20,652 bases of DNA from Lachnospiraceae bacterium. Lineage in GTDB: Bacteria > Bacillota > Clostridia > Lachnospirales > Lachnospiraceae. The translations under genes were made by a program, and so were the position numbers. The stretch lies in assembly GCA_900771955.1 (NCBI GenBank), contig CAAGPW010000266.1, positions 1 through 20,652 of the forward strand, in the 5' to 3' direction. The notes under the pieces are model-generated. The model was not told where the DNA came from, ran no database searches, and saw only the letters and a program-made list of their open reading frames with translations. This document shows, piece by piece, positions 7,493 through 14,613 of this stretch; position 1 is the stretch's first letter; every line of letters begins with the position of its first letter.

Positions 7493-8971
7493 ATGATGAA
7501 TAACATGCCAAAAGAAAAAATCGGAATCGTGGCAGTCAGCCGTGACTGTTTCCCAATGAGCTTATCTGAAAACCGCAGAAAGGCAGTCGTAAAATCTTAT
7601 CAGGAAAAATATGGTGAGATCTATGAATGTTCCGTATGTGTGGAAAATGAGCTTGATATGCGTAAAGCACTTGCAGAAGTAAAGGAAGCCGGTGTGAACG
7701 CACTGGTTGTTTACCTTGGCAACTTCGGACCGGAAAGTGCGGAAACACTGCTCATCAAAGAGTTTGACGGACCGAGCATGGTCGTTGCGGCAGCAGAAGA
7801 GACCGGGGACAATCTGGTTCAGGGCAGAGGCGATGCATACTGCGGTGTTTTGAATGCAAGCTACAATTTAAAGCTCAGAAACTTAAAAGCATACATACCG
7901 GAATATCCGGTCGGAACTGCAGAGGAATGTGCAGATATGATCCACGACTTTGCGCCGGTTGCAAGAGCGGTCATCGGTCTTTCCAATTTAAAGATCATCA
8001 CATTCGGACCGCGCCCGCAGGATTTCCTTGCATGCAACGCACCGATCAAGCAGCTTTACAATCTTGGCGTTGAGATTGAGGAAAACTCAGAACTTGATCT
8101 GTTTGAAGCTTATAACAAGCATGCAGGAGATGCACGTATCACAGACGTTGTGGCAGATATGGAAAAAGAACTCGGCGCAGGAAACAAAAAGCCGGAGATC
8201 TTACCGAAACTTGCACAGTATGAGCTGACATTGCTTGACTGGATCGAAGCACATAAGGGAAGCCGTGATTTTGTTGCGATCGCAGGAAAATGCTGGCCGG
8301 CATTTCAGACACAGTTTGGATTTGTTCCATGTTATGTAAACAGCCGTCTGACCAAACGCGGCATTCCGGTATCCTGTGAAGTAGATATCTATGGAGCACT
8401 CAGCGAGTTCATTGGAACCGTGATCAGCCAGGATGCAGTTACCCTGCTTGATATCAACAATTCTGTTCCGGCAGATCTTTACGAGCAGGATATCAGAGGT
8501 AAATTTGATTATACTTTAAAAGATACTTTCATGGGATTCCATTGTGGAAACACGCCGTCCAGCAAACTGGCATTCTGTGAGATGAAATATCAGCTTATCA
8601 TGGCAAGAAGCTTGCCGCAGGAAGTAACAAATGGTACACTGGAAGGAGATATTGCTCCTGGAGAAATTACATTCTATCGTCTCCAGAGCACATCAGATGC
8701 AAAGATCCGTGCATATATTGCACAGGGTGAGGTTCTTCCGGTTGCAACACGTTCCTTCGGAAGCATCGGTATTTTTGCGATCCCGGAAATGGGAAGATTT
8801 TACCGTCACGTTCTTGTAGAAAAGAACTACCCGCATCACGGTGCAGTGGCATTCGGACATTTCGGAAAGGCACTTTACGAAGTATTCAAATACCTCGGTG
8901 TACCGCTTGAAGATATTGATTTCAATCAGCCGAAGGGAATGCTTTATCCGACCGAGAATCCTTTTGCATAA
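7493..8971 (+). CDS. L-fucose/L-arabinose isomerase family protein; candidate xylose isomerase
   Basis: The 492-residue product belongs to the large fucose/arabinose isomerase fold group (COG2407-like). Its N-terminal half has the Rossmann-like substrate regions (VVYLGNFGPE, KIITFGPRPQDF). The C-terminal half carries the metal site: SCEVDIYGAL (Glu296) and LLDINN (Asp320) align in kind with the Glu and Asp ligands of FucI, with FHCGNTP (His350) and the C-terminal HHGAVAFGH (His448/449) as further candidates. These enzymes interconvert aldoses and ketoses using a divalent metal. Substrate specificity cannot be read from sequence. Because xylulokinase is upstream and no XylA is present, D-xylose to D-xylulose is the most economical role; L-fucose from the neighbouring fucosidase is the main alternative. 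AAGGAG at 7479-7484 supports the first ATG; a second ATG follows immediately. Confidence 0.85.
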   Translation: MMNNMPKEKIGIVAVSRDCFPMSLSENRRKAVVKSYQEKYGEIYECSVCVENELDMRKALAEVKEAGVNALVVYLGNFGPESAETLLIKEFDGPSMVVAAAEETGDNLVQGRGDAYCGVLNASYNLKLRNLKAYIPEYPVGTAEECADMIHDFAPVARAVIGLSNLKIITFGPRPQDFLACNAPIKQLYNLGVEIEENSELDLFEAYNKHAGDARITDVVADMEKELGAGNKKPEILPKLAQYELTLLDWIEAHKGSRDFVAIAGKCWPAFQTQFGFVPCYVNSRLTKRGIPVSCEVDIYGALSEFIGTVISQDAVTLLDINNSVPADLYEQDIRGKFDYTLKDTFMGFHCGNTPSSKLAFCEMKYQLIMARSLPQEVTNGTLEGDIAPGEITFYRLQSTSDAKIRAYIAQGEVLPVATRSFGSIGIFAIPEMGRFYRHVLVEKNYPHHGAVAFGHFGKALYEVFKYLGVPLEDIDFNQPKGMLYPTENPFA

Positions 8972-9010
8972 AGAAAACGTATTGGTTTAGCAGAGAAAAG
9001 GGGAAAAAAC

Positions 9011-9667
9011 ATGAAATTTTTTATTGACACAGCCAATGTAGATGATATCAGAAAAGCCAATGATATGGGCGTGATCTGTGGTGTTACCACAAATCCGTCC
9101 CTGATCGCAAAAGAAGGCAGAGATTTTACAGAAGTGATAAAAGAGATCGCTTCCATCGTGGACGGACCGATCAGCGGAGAGGTAAAGGCTACGACGACAG
9201 ACGCAGAAGGCATGATAAAAGAAGGACGCGAGATCGCAGCTATCCATAAGAACATGGTCGTAAAGATCCCGATGACCGTGGAGGGCTTAAAGGCAGTAAA
9301 AGCACTGTCCGCAGAGGGCATCAAGACCAATGTCACACTGATCTTTTCCGCAAACCAGGCACTGCTTGCAGCAGAGGCAGGGGCTACCTATGTGTCCCCG
9401 TTCCTCGGAAGACTTGATGACATCAGCCAGCCGGGTATTGAACTGGTGCGCACGATAGCAGAGATCTTTGATATTTACGGTTATGAAACCGAGATTATCG
9501 CAGCATCTGTCCGCAATCCGATCCATGTGACAGACTGCGCACTTGCAGGTGCAGACATTGCAACCGTTCCGTACAAAGTCATTGAACAGATGACGAAGCA
9601 TCCGCTGACGGATCAGGGCATCGAGAAATTCCAGGCGGATTACCGTGCGGTATTTGGAGACAAATAA
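9011..9667 (+). CDS. talC: Transaldolase, TalC/MipB type
   Basis: This small transaldolase (218 aa) shares the family of E. coli fructose-6-phosphate aldolase. The Schiff-base lysine is Lys85 in VVKIPMT. At position 131, where fructose-6-phosphate aldolase has Tyr, this protein has Phe (in SPFLGRLDD), the residue typical of true transaldolases. It should therefore transfer dihydroxyacetone units between sedoheptulose 7-phosphate and glyceraldehyde 3-phosphate. Start motif FFIDTAN and [13 protein letters not shown] are classic. It lies 39 bases after the isomerase gene with a purine-rich aaaagggg site. Its place in the operon fits removal of xylulose 5-phosphate through the non-oxidative pentose phosphate pathway; no transketolase gene is in the window. 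Confidence 0.93.
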   Translation: MKFFIDTANVDDIRKANDMGVICGVTTNPSLIAKEGRDFTEVIKEIASIVDGPISGEVKATTTDAEGMIKEGREIAAIHKNMVVKIPMTVEGLKAVKALSAEGIKTNVTLIFSANQALLAAEAGATYVSPFLGRLDDISQPGIELVRTIAEIFDIYGYETEIIAASVRNPIHVTDCALAGADIATVPYKVIEQMTKHPLTDQGIEKFQADYRAVFGDK

Positions 9668-9685
9668 AAACAGGCGGACAATTGT

Positions 9686-11158
9686 ATGTATGATATGAGA
9701 CCGTATTTACAGAAAATAGATTCGGTAATTGCAGAAGGGCCATTTCACGATACCTGGGAATCCCTTTCGGGATACCGGGTACCGGAATGGTATCGGAAGG
9801 CGAAATTCGGCATTTTCATTCACTGGGGCATATACAGTGTCCCGGCGTTTGGAAATGAATGGTATTCCAGAAATATGTACATTGAAGGAACGCCGGAGTT
9901 TACCCATCATGTTGCAACTTATGGGAAACAGTCCGAATTTGGTTATAAGGATTTTATTCCGATGTTTCGTGCGGAAAAGTTTGATCCGGCTGCATGGGCA
10001 GATCTTTTTTCCGGCGCGGGAGCAAAATATGTGATTCCGGTCGCAGAGCATCACGACGGGTTTCAGATGTATCAGAGCGGGATCTCGCACTGGAATGCAT
10101 ACGAGATGGGACCGAAAAGAGATGTGCTCGGCGAACTGAAAGAAAACCTGGAGGCACGTGGGATCACTGTGGGAGCGTCTTCCCACCGTGTTGAGCACTG
10201 GTTTTTCATGGGACATGGGAAAGATTTTGAAAGTGATATCAGAGAACCGATGGAGCGCGGCGATTTTTACTGGCCGGCAATGCCGGAGCGCCAGCACTAT
10301 GATCTGTTCAGCGAACCGGTGCCGACGGAAGAATTTCTGCAGGACTGGCTGGTGCGAACCTGTGAACTGATCGACCGGTATCGCCCGAAAATTTTATATT
10401 TTGACTGGTGGATCCAACACAGCGCCGTAAAGCCTTATCTGAAGAAGGCAGCGGCGTATTATTATAACCGTGCAGCGGAATGGGGCGTGGAGGTTGCGAT
10501 TAATTACAAGCAGGATGCGTTTTTATTCGGAACTGCAGTTCCGGATGTGGAGCGTGGTCAGTTTGCGGAGCAAAAGCCGTATTTCTGGCAGACCGACACG
10601 GCAATGGCATTAAATTCATGGTGTTACACGGAAAATAACGAATATCGTACCGCAGAGGAGATTCTCTGTGATCTGGTGGATATTGTGAGCAAAAACGGTG
10701 CACTTCTTTTAAATGTAGGGCCAAAAGCGGACGGAACGATCGCAGAGGAAGAAGTAAGTATTCTAAAAGACATCAGAGCCTGGCTTAAAGTCAACGGCGA
10801 AGCCATTTATGGAACGGGACTGTGGCGTGAGTACGGCGAAGGGCCGACAAAGATCGTCGAAGGACAGTTCTCAGACGGAGTAAAGAAAAATTTCACACCG
10901 GATGATTTCCGTTTTACCATGGCAAACGGGTATCTTTACGCAGCTGTGTTAAAGTGCAGAAAAAGCGGAGATTACTGTATTACGACGCTGGGTGAGCGCG
11001 ATGCCTCCAGACAGGCGAATTTTCATGGAATCATAAAAAGTGTGGAAGTTTTGGGCAGCAGTAAAGAAGCAGTCTGGAAGCGGGATGAGGAAGGGCTTCA
11101 TATTCACACGGAAGAATACGGTAAGGCACCAATGGTATTCCGGATACGGGTAGATTGA
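9686..11158 (+). CDS. Alpha-L-fucosidase, GH29
   Basis: This 490-residue cytoplasmic GH29 retaining fucosidase contains the characteristic FGIFIHWGIYSVP and GNEWYSRNMY blocks near the N-terminus and AEHHDGFQMY. The nucleophile is in ILYFDWW (Asp240), and the barrel closes with LLLNVGPKADGTI. A C-terminal beta domain spans roughly residues 385-490. No secretion signal is present. The first ATG (9686) is spaced seven bases from an aggcgga site; another ATG lies three codons on. It starts 18 bases after talC and is the last gene of the run; no hairpin terminator is visible after it. Fucosylated galactosyl side chains of xyloglucan would be a fitting substrate, though the beta-galactosidase needed next is not in this window. 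Confidence 0.92.
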   Translation: MYDMRPYLQKIDSVIAEGPFHDTWESLSGYRVPEWYRKAKFGIFIHWGIYSVPAFGNEWYSRNMYIEGTPEFTHHVATYGKQSEFGYKDFIPMFRAEKFDPAAWADLFSGAGAKYVIPVAEHHDGFQMYQSGISHWNAYEMGPKRDVLGELKENLEARGITVGASSHRVEHWFFMGHGKDFESDIREPMERGDFYWPAMPERQHYDLFSEPVPTEEFLQDWLVRTCELIDRYRPKILYFDWWIQHSAVKPYLKKAAAYYYNRAAEWGVEVAINYKQDAFLFGTAVPDVERGQFAEQKPYFWQTDTAMALNSWCYTENNEYRTAEEILCDLVDIVSKNGALLLNVGPKADGTIAEEEVSILKDIRAWLKVNGEAIYGTGLWREYGEGPTKIVEGQFSDGVKKNFTPDDFRFTMANGYLYAAVLKCRKSGDYCITTLGERDASRQANFHGIIKSVEVLGSSKEAVWKRDEEGLHIHTEEYGKAPMVFRIRVD

Positions 11159-11236
11159 GAAAAGAATAAAAAAGAAATTTCTGCTCATACTAGGTTTGAA
11201 AACAAATACATCAAATTTATGTGAGGAGAAAGAAAT

Positions 11237-11695
11237 ATGGTTTTAACAGAAAAAGAAATGAATGTAATAAGAGATCTGCAGACGCAGGAACAGAGCTGTG
11301 TGGAGAAGTACGGCAAATACAGCGAACAGGCAAAGGATGAGGAATTAAAAAACCTGTTCAACCGTCTGCAGAAGGAAGAACAGAAGCATTTGGATTCACT
11401 CGGACAGGTCTTAAACGGACAGGTTCCGGCCAGCGACTGCAACGATTCTGACGGGAAGGATTATCAGCCGAAGGCATCCTATACACAGCTTGGAAATCCG
11501 GAGGACAAAAAGTCCGACTGCTTCCTTGCGACAGACTGTATCGGAACCGAAAAGATGGTATCTTCCGAGTACAATTCCAATGTGTTCAATTTTGGAGATT
11601 CTGATTTGAGAAAGCTTCTGGCAGATATCCAGATTGAGGAGCAGAACCATGCGGAAATGCTCTACAAATACAAACAGGTAAACGGAATGTCATAA
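11237..11695 (+). CDS. Spore coat protein, CotF-like ferritin-fold
   Basis: This is a 152-residue helical protein of the coat F type found in spore formers. Two helical segments each carry a metal-binding-like pattern of ferritin folds: KEEQKHLDSLG near residue 50 and IEEQNHAEMLYKY near residue 138, joined by a polar linker (about 58-105). It has no signal peptide or membrane segment. The start at 11237 is preceded by gaggaga. It lies 78 bases after the fucosidase in the same direction and ends in a strong terminator. It is probably not functionally part of the sugar operon. No convincing sporulation-sigma promoter was found in the 78-base gap, so how it is expressed is unclear. Confidence 0.78.
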   Translation: MVLTEKEMNVIRDLQTQEQSCVEKYGKYSEQAKDEELKNLFNRLQKEEQKHLDSLGQVLNGQVPASDCNDSDGKDYQPKASYTQLGNPEDKKSDCFLATDCIGTEKMVSSEYNSNVFNFGDSDLRKLLADIQIEEQNHAEMLYKYKQVNGMS

Positions 11696-11709
11696 ATGAC
11701 AGGATGATG

Positions 11710-11761
11710 AAATGCCCCGGTGCAGGCTTCAACAGGAAGAGCCTGGCCGGGGCATTTCTTT
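11710..11761 (+). terminator. Rho-independent terminator after the spore coat gene
   Basis: The arms aaatgccccgg (11710-11720) and ccggggcattt (11747-11757) are perfectly complementary over 11 bases. The inner part can pair further (caggctt with aagagcctg, one bulge), and the right arm runs into TTTCTTT. This is the strongest hairpin noticed in the window. It begins 14 bases after the coat gene stop codon. Confidence 0.88.
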
Positions 11762-12524
11762 CAAGTTGTGGCGGCCCGGATATGGGAACAAGAAAGCAGA
11801 TGTGGTTCGCCTGTATCTGCCGCCGGATACCAACTGTCTGTTATCCTGCTTTGATCACTGTATCAGAAGCCGTAATTATGTAAACGTACTGGTTACTTCC
11901 AAACATCCGAGACAGCAGTGGCTGACCATGGAGCAGGCAGTAAAGCATTGTACCCAGGGTATCGGTATCTGGGAGTGGGCAAGCAACGACCAGGGACAGG
12001 AACCGGATGTGGTTATGGCATGCTGCGGTGATACACCGACCCTCGAGACACTGGCTGCAGTTACGATCTTAAGACAGGAAATGCCTGAGATCAAGATCCG
12101 TGTGATCAATGTAGTCGATCTGATGAAGTTAGAGCCGAACACAAAGCATCCGCATGGTCTGACGGATGCAGAGTATGATGCACTGTTTACAAAGGACAAA
12201 CCGATCATCTTTGCATTCCATGGATATCATACACTGATCCATGAGCTGACCTATCGCCGGACAAACCGCAACATTCATGTTTACGGTTATCAGGAAGAGG
12301 GAACGATCACAACTCCGTTCGATATGCGTGTGCAGAACGAGATTGACCGTTTCCATCTGGTAAAAGGTGTGATCGAACAGCTTCCACAGTTAGGAAACCG
12401 TGGTTCTTACCTGATCCAGAAGATGAACGACAAACTGGTAGAGCACAAGCAGTATATTCATGAGTACGGTATTGATATGCCGGAGATCAGAGACTGGAAA
12501 TGGGAGCTGCCAAAAGACAAATAA
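11762..12524 (+). pseudogene. 5'-truncated phosphoketolase (C-terminal third only)
   Basis: From about 11784 the frame reads as the C-terminal part of xylulose-5-phosphate/fructose-6-phosphate phosphoketolase: [93 protein letters not shown] and [11 protein letters not shown], ending in a normal C-terminus. Full-length enzymes are about 790-825 residues; only about 245 remain. The thiamine-pyrophosphate-binding N-terminal and middle domains are absent, and nothing upstream encodes them. The remaining frame is open with no stop or frameshift. The first available ATG (11712) lies inside the coat gene terminator, with a weak AGGA at 11701. The fragment cannot be an active phosphoketolase. Its uncorrupted state suggests recent deletion, or an assembly join. 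It converges with the AraC gene with only seven bases between them. Confidence 0.85.
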
Positions 12525-12531
12525 AAACAGC

Positions 12532-13584
12532 TTATTCAAGCATTTTTTTGCGGAACTGTGCCGGCGTAAGTCGGTGCCGTTCCGTAAATATTTTATAGAA
12601 ATATCCCTTGTTGCGGTAACCGACGGCTTCGGCGATCTGGTCAATGGTAAGAGGCGTGCGGATCAGCAGGGTCTCAGCCTTGCGCAGACGCAGCAATTGC
12701 AGATATTCCGTATAAGTCAGCCCGGTCTGGGCTTTTAAAAGGCGGTTAAAATAATCGTCCTGAAAATGAAATTCCTCCGAGAGCTGTCGGATGGAAATAT
12801 CTTTCAGATGTGATTCCATATATTCTGTAATTTCTTCAAAAAGAATCCAGTTCATTTTTTGGCGCAGTTTTTTGGAAAGAGAAAATTCATACTGCGTACT
12901 TAAGATACAGAAAATGCGGAGGAGCAGTCCGCGGCAGATCAAAGGAGATGCCTCATCATGGCGTTTCAGCTCCTGAAGTAATGAGCAAAGCGTTTCTTCC
13001 ATCGCAGGGATGGCATTTGCTGTCTGCGGCCGGAAATGCAGATACTGCTGAAGCGCTTTCTGTTCCATAAATGCCATATTTAGGAAAGAGGTGATCCGTT
13101 TTGTCGCAGTCTGCCGGTTCATGATATCCTGAAACATAACATTTGTAATGCCAAGAAAAAGCAGAGTCGCAGAGGTACCGGCAAGGATTTCCTGATGGAG
13201 ACAGTTTTTGTCGATCAGGCACAGCTCACCCTTGTGAAAGGTGAATTCATTTCCAAGGATCTTCTGACGGTATTCTCCGTTGATAATATAAAACAGTTCA
13301 AGGTATTCGTGGGAATGCATCTGGGTGCGTGTACCCGGTACAAAATCTTTTTCGTAGAGAAATGGCGTGTCACAGGGCAGAATAGTAGCGGATAAGGTAT
13401 GCGTATCGTGAATATCCCAGAGCAGGGAAAACAGATGCTCATTATCCGGCAGAGGATAGGTCTTGATCTCACCGGAGCAGGTGGAATATTCCGGGTTTAA
13501 GATGCGAAAACGGTTAAAGTTGTCCGGAATCTCCGTGTTGCTGTTCTGATAGATAAAATCCTTTGTCATTTGTTCCAGTTGCAT
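12532..13584 (-). CDS. AraC-family transcriptional regulator with N-terminal cupin
   Basis: This 350-residue regulator has a sugar-sensing cupin-type domain (RTQMHSHEYLELFYIINGEY, His90/His92/Glu96) in the first third. A helical linker follows, and then a C-terminal AraC/XylS double helix-turn-helix from about residue 250. The second motif, LTIDQIAEAVGYRNKGYFYKIF, is the standard family signature and is followed by the usual LTPAQFRK ending. The start codon at 13584-13582 has a GGGAGG site just upstream on the minus strand. Such proteins normally activate nearby carbohydrate genes by binding direct repeats. It is divergent from larE and convergent with the phosphoketolase remnant; its target genes cannot be told from sequence, and the sugar operon at 890-11158 is one candidate. 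Confidence 0.9.
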   Translation of the reverse strand: MQLEQMTKDFIYQNSNTEIPDNFNRFRILNPEYSTCSGEIKTYPLPDNEHLFSLLWDIHDTHTLSATILPCDTPFLYEKDFVPGTRTQMHSHEYLELFYIINGEYRQKILGNEFTFHKGELCLIDKNCLHQEILAGTSATLLFLGITNVMFQDIMNRQTATKRITSFLNMAFMEQKALQQYLHFRPQTANAIPAMEETLCSLLQELKRHDEASPLICRGLLLRIFCILSTQYEFSLSKKLRQKMNWILFEEITEYMESHLKDISIRQLSEEFHFQDDYFNRLLKAQTGLTYTEYLQLLRLRKAETLLIRTPLTIDQIAEAVGYRNKGYFYKIFTERHRLTPAQFRKKMLE

Positions 13585-13629
13585 ATGAGCCTCCCTTTTT
13601 CTGTACAGATCGTTGTCTGTTATTTCCTT

Positions 13630-13657
13630 AGTATAGCAGAATTTTTGTGGATGTCAC
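13630..13657 (-). promoter_or_regulatory. Candidate sigma-A promoter of the AraC-family gene
   Basis: On the minus strand GTGACA (13657-13652) and TATACT (13635-13630) are separated by 16 bases. Each differs from the consensus at one position. They lie about 45 bases before the start codon. Confidence 0.5.
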
Positions 13658-13702
13658 AGCACATTTTTGCCTCCGGACGAATTTATATTTACGAATCCGG
13701 TG

Positions 13703-13731
13703 TGTAAATTCAGACCAGAATGTGGTATAGT
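13703..13731 (+). promoter_or_regulatory. Candidate promoter of the larE-tcdA unit
   Basis: TATAGT at 13726-13731 is a good -10 box, 33 bases before the larE start. The matching -35 position (TGTAAA, 13703-13708, 17-base spacer) is weak. An acgaat repeat (13678 and 13691) and a ccgga/tccgg inverted pair lie just upstream, between this promoter and the divergent AraC promoter. Confidence 0.38.
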
Positions 13732-13764
13732 AATCTGTAAGTATTTTAACACGGGAGAACATAC

Positions 13765-14598
13765 ATGGATCTTTTACATGAAAAGTATGAGATATTGCAA
13801 AATTATTTAAAAGAGCTCGGCAGTGTGGCAGTCGCATTTTCCAGTGGTGTGGACTCGACGTTTCTGCTGCGGGTGGCGCTTGATACACTTGGCAGTGAAA
13901 ATGTGATCGCAGTCACGGCGTCTTCCTGTTCATTTCCGAAAAGAGAATTAAACGAGGCAAAGGATTTCTGCAAAAAGAATCAGATCCGGCATATCGTCTG
14001 TCAGTCCGAAGAACTGGATATTGAGGGATTTCGCAAAAATCCGAAAAACCGCTGCTATCTCTGCAAGCATGAACTGTTTGAAAAGATACTGGCGATCGCC
14101 GGGGAATATCATATCCGTGCGGTTGTGGAAGGCTCGAATATGGATGACAATGGTGATTACCGGCCGGGACTTGTCGCGGTCAGTGAGCTTGGCATCAAAA
14201 GTCCATTGCGCCACGCAAAGCTCTATAAAGAGGAGATTCGCGAGCTCTCAAAGGAGCTTGGGCTTCCGACCTGGAACAAGCAGTCATTTGCCTGTCTTTC
14301 TTCCCGGTTTGTCTACGGGGAAACCATAAGCGAGGAAAAGCTTGACATGGTGGACAAGGCGGAACAGTTACTTTTGGATCTCGGATTCCATCAGGTGCGG
14401 GTGCGCATTCACGGGAATGAGAATGGACTGATCGCCCGCATTGAGATCATGCCGGAAGAATTCTCCCGTCTGATCAGCGAGGAGATCCGTACACAGATCT
14501 ATGCTTATCTGAAAAAACTCGGATTTTCCTATATTACGCTGGATCTGCAGGGCTATCGAACCGGCAGTATGAATGAGACGATCGATACAAAAATATAA
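13765..14598 (+). CDS. larE: ATP-dependent sacrificial sulfur transferase LarE
   Basis: This 277-residue PP-loop ATP pyrophosphatase has the nucleotide motif SSGVDST at residues 26-32. It also has RCYLCKHEL, EGSNMDD and SPLRHAKLYK, and the key motif SFACLSSR, where Cys177 corresponds to the sacrificial cysteine (Cys176 in Lactiplantibacillus LarE). LarE adenylates and sulfurates a pyridinium dicarboxylate precursor in making the nickel-pincer nucleotide cofactor, using its own cysteine sulfur. LarB and LarC partners are not in this window. The start has a cgggaga site at 13752-13758. It sits 15 bases before tcdA. Family assignment is strong; whether this organism makes the cofactor cannot be judged here. 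Confidence 0.9.
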   Translation: MDLLHEKYEILQNYLKELGSVAVAFSSGVDSTFLLRVALDTLGSENVIAVTASSCSFPKRELNEAKDFCKKNQIRHIVCQSEELDIEGFRKNPKNRCYLCKHELFEKILAIAGEYHIRAVVEGSNMDDNGDYRPGLVAVSELGIKSPLRHAKLYKEEIRELSKELGLPTWNKQSFACLSSRFVYGETISEEKLDMVDKAEQLLLDLGFHQVRVRIHGNENGLIARIEIMPEEFSRLISEEIRTQIYAYLKKLGFSYITLDLQGYRTGSMNETIDTKI

Positions 14599-14613
14599 AA
14601 GCAGGAGAGAATC

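Noticed and set aside
9011..9667. TalC gene product as fructose-6-phosphate aldolase
   Set aside because: Position 131 is Phe, as in transaldolases, rather than the Tyr of the aldolase.
9707..10297. Minus-strand open frame of 196 codons inside the fucosidase gene
   Set aside because: It is wholly antisense to a strongly supported GH29 gene, has no recognisable domain and reads like reverse-frame sequence.
11165..11193. Possible sporulation (sigma-E or sigma-K like) promoter before the coat gene, from the word catacta
   Set aside because: Only part of the -10 consensus matches and no -35 element is at the right spacing, so it is indistinguishable from chance in AT-rich DNA.
11784..12524. Insertion sequence or phage boundary as the cause of the phosphoketolase truncation
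   Set aside because: No transposase, terminal inverted repeat or target duplication is visible at the junction; a simple deletion or assembly join explains it better.
12460..12738. Plus-strand open frame spanning the end of the phosphoketolase remnant and the AraC gene
   Set aside because: It is out of frame with the remnant and antisense to the AraC helix-turn-helix coding region, which explains its sequence.
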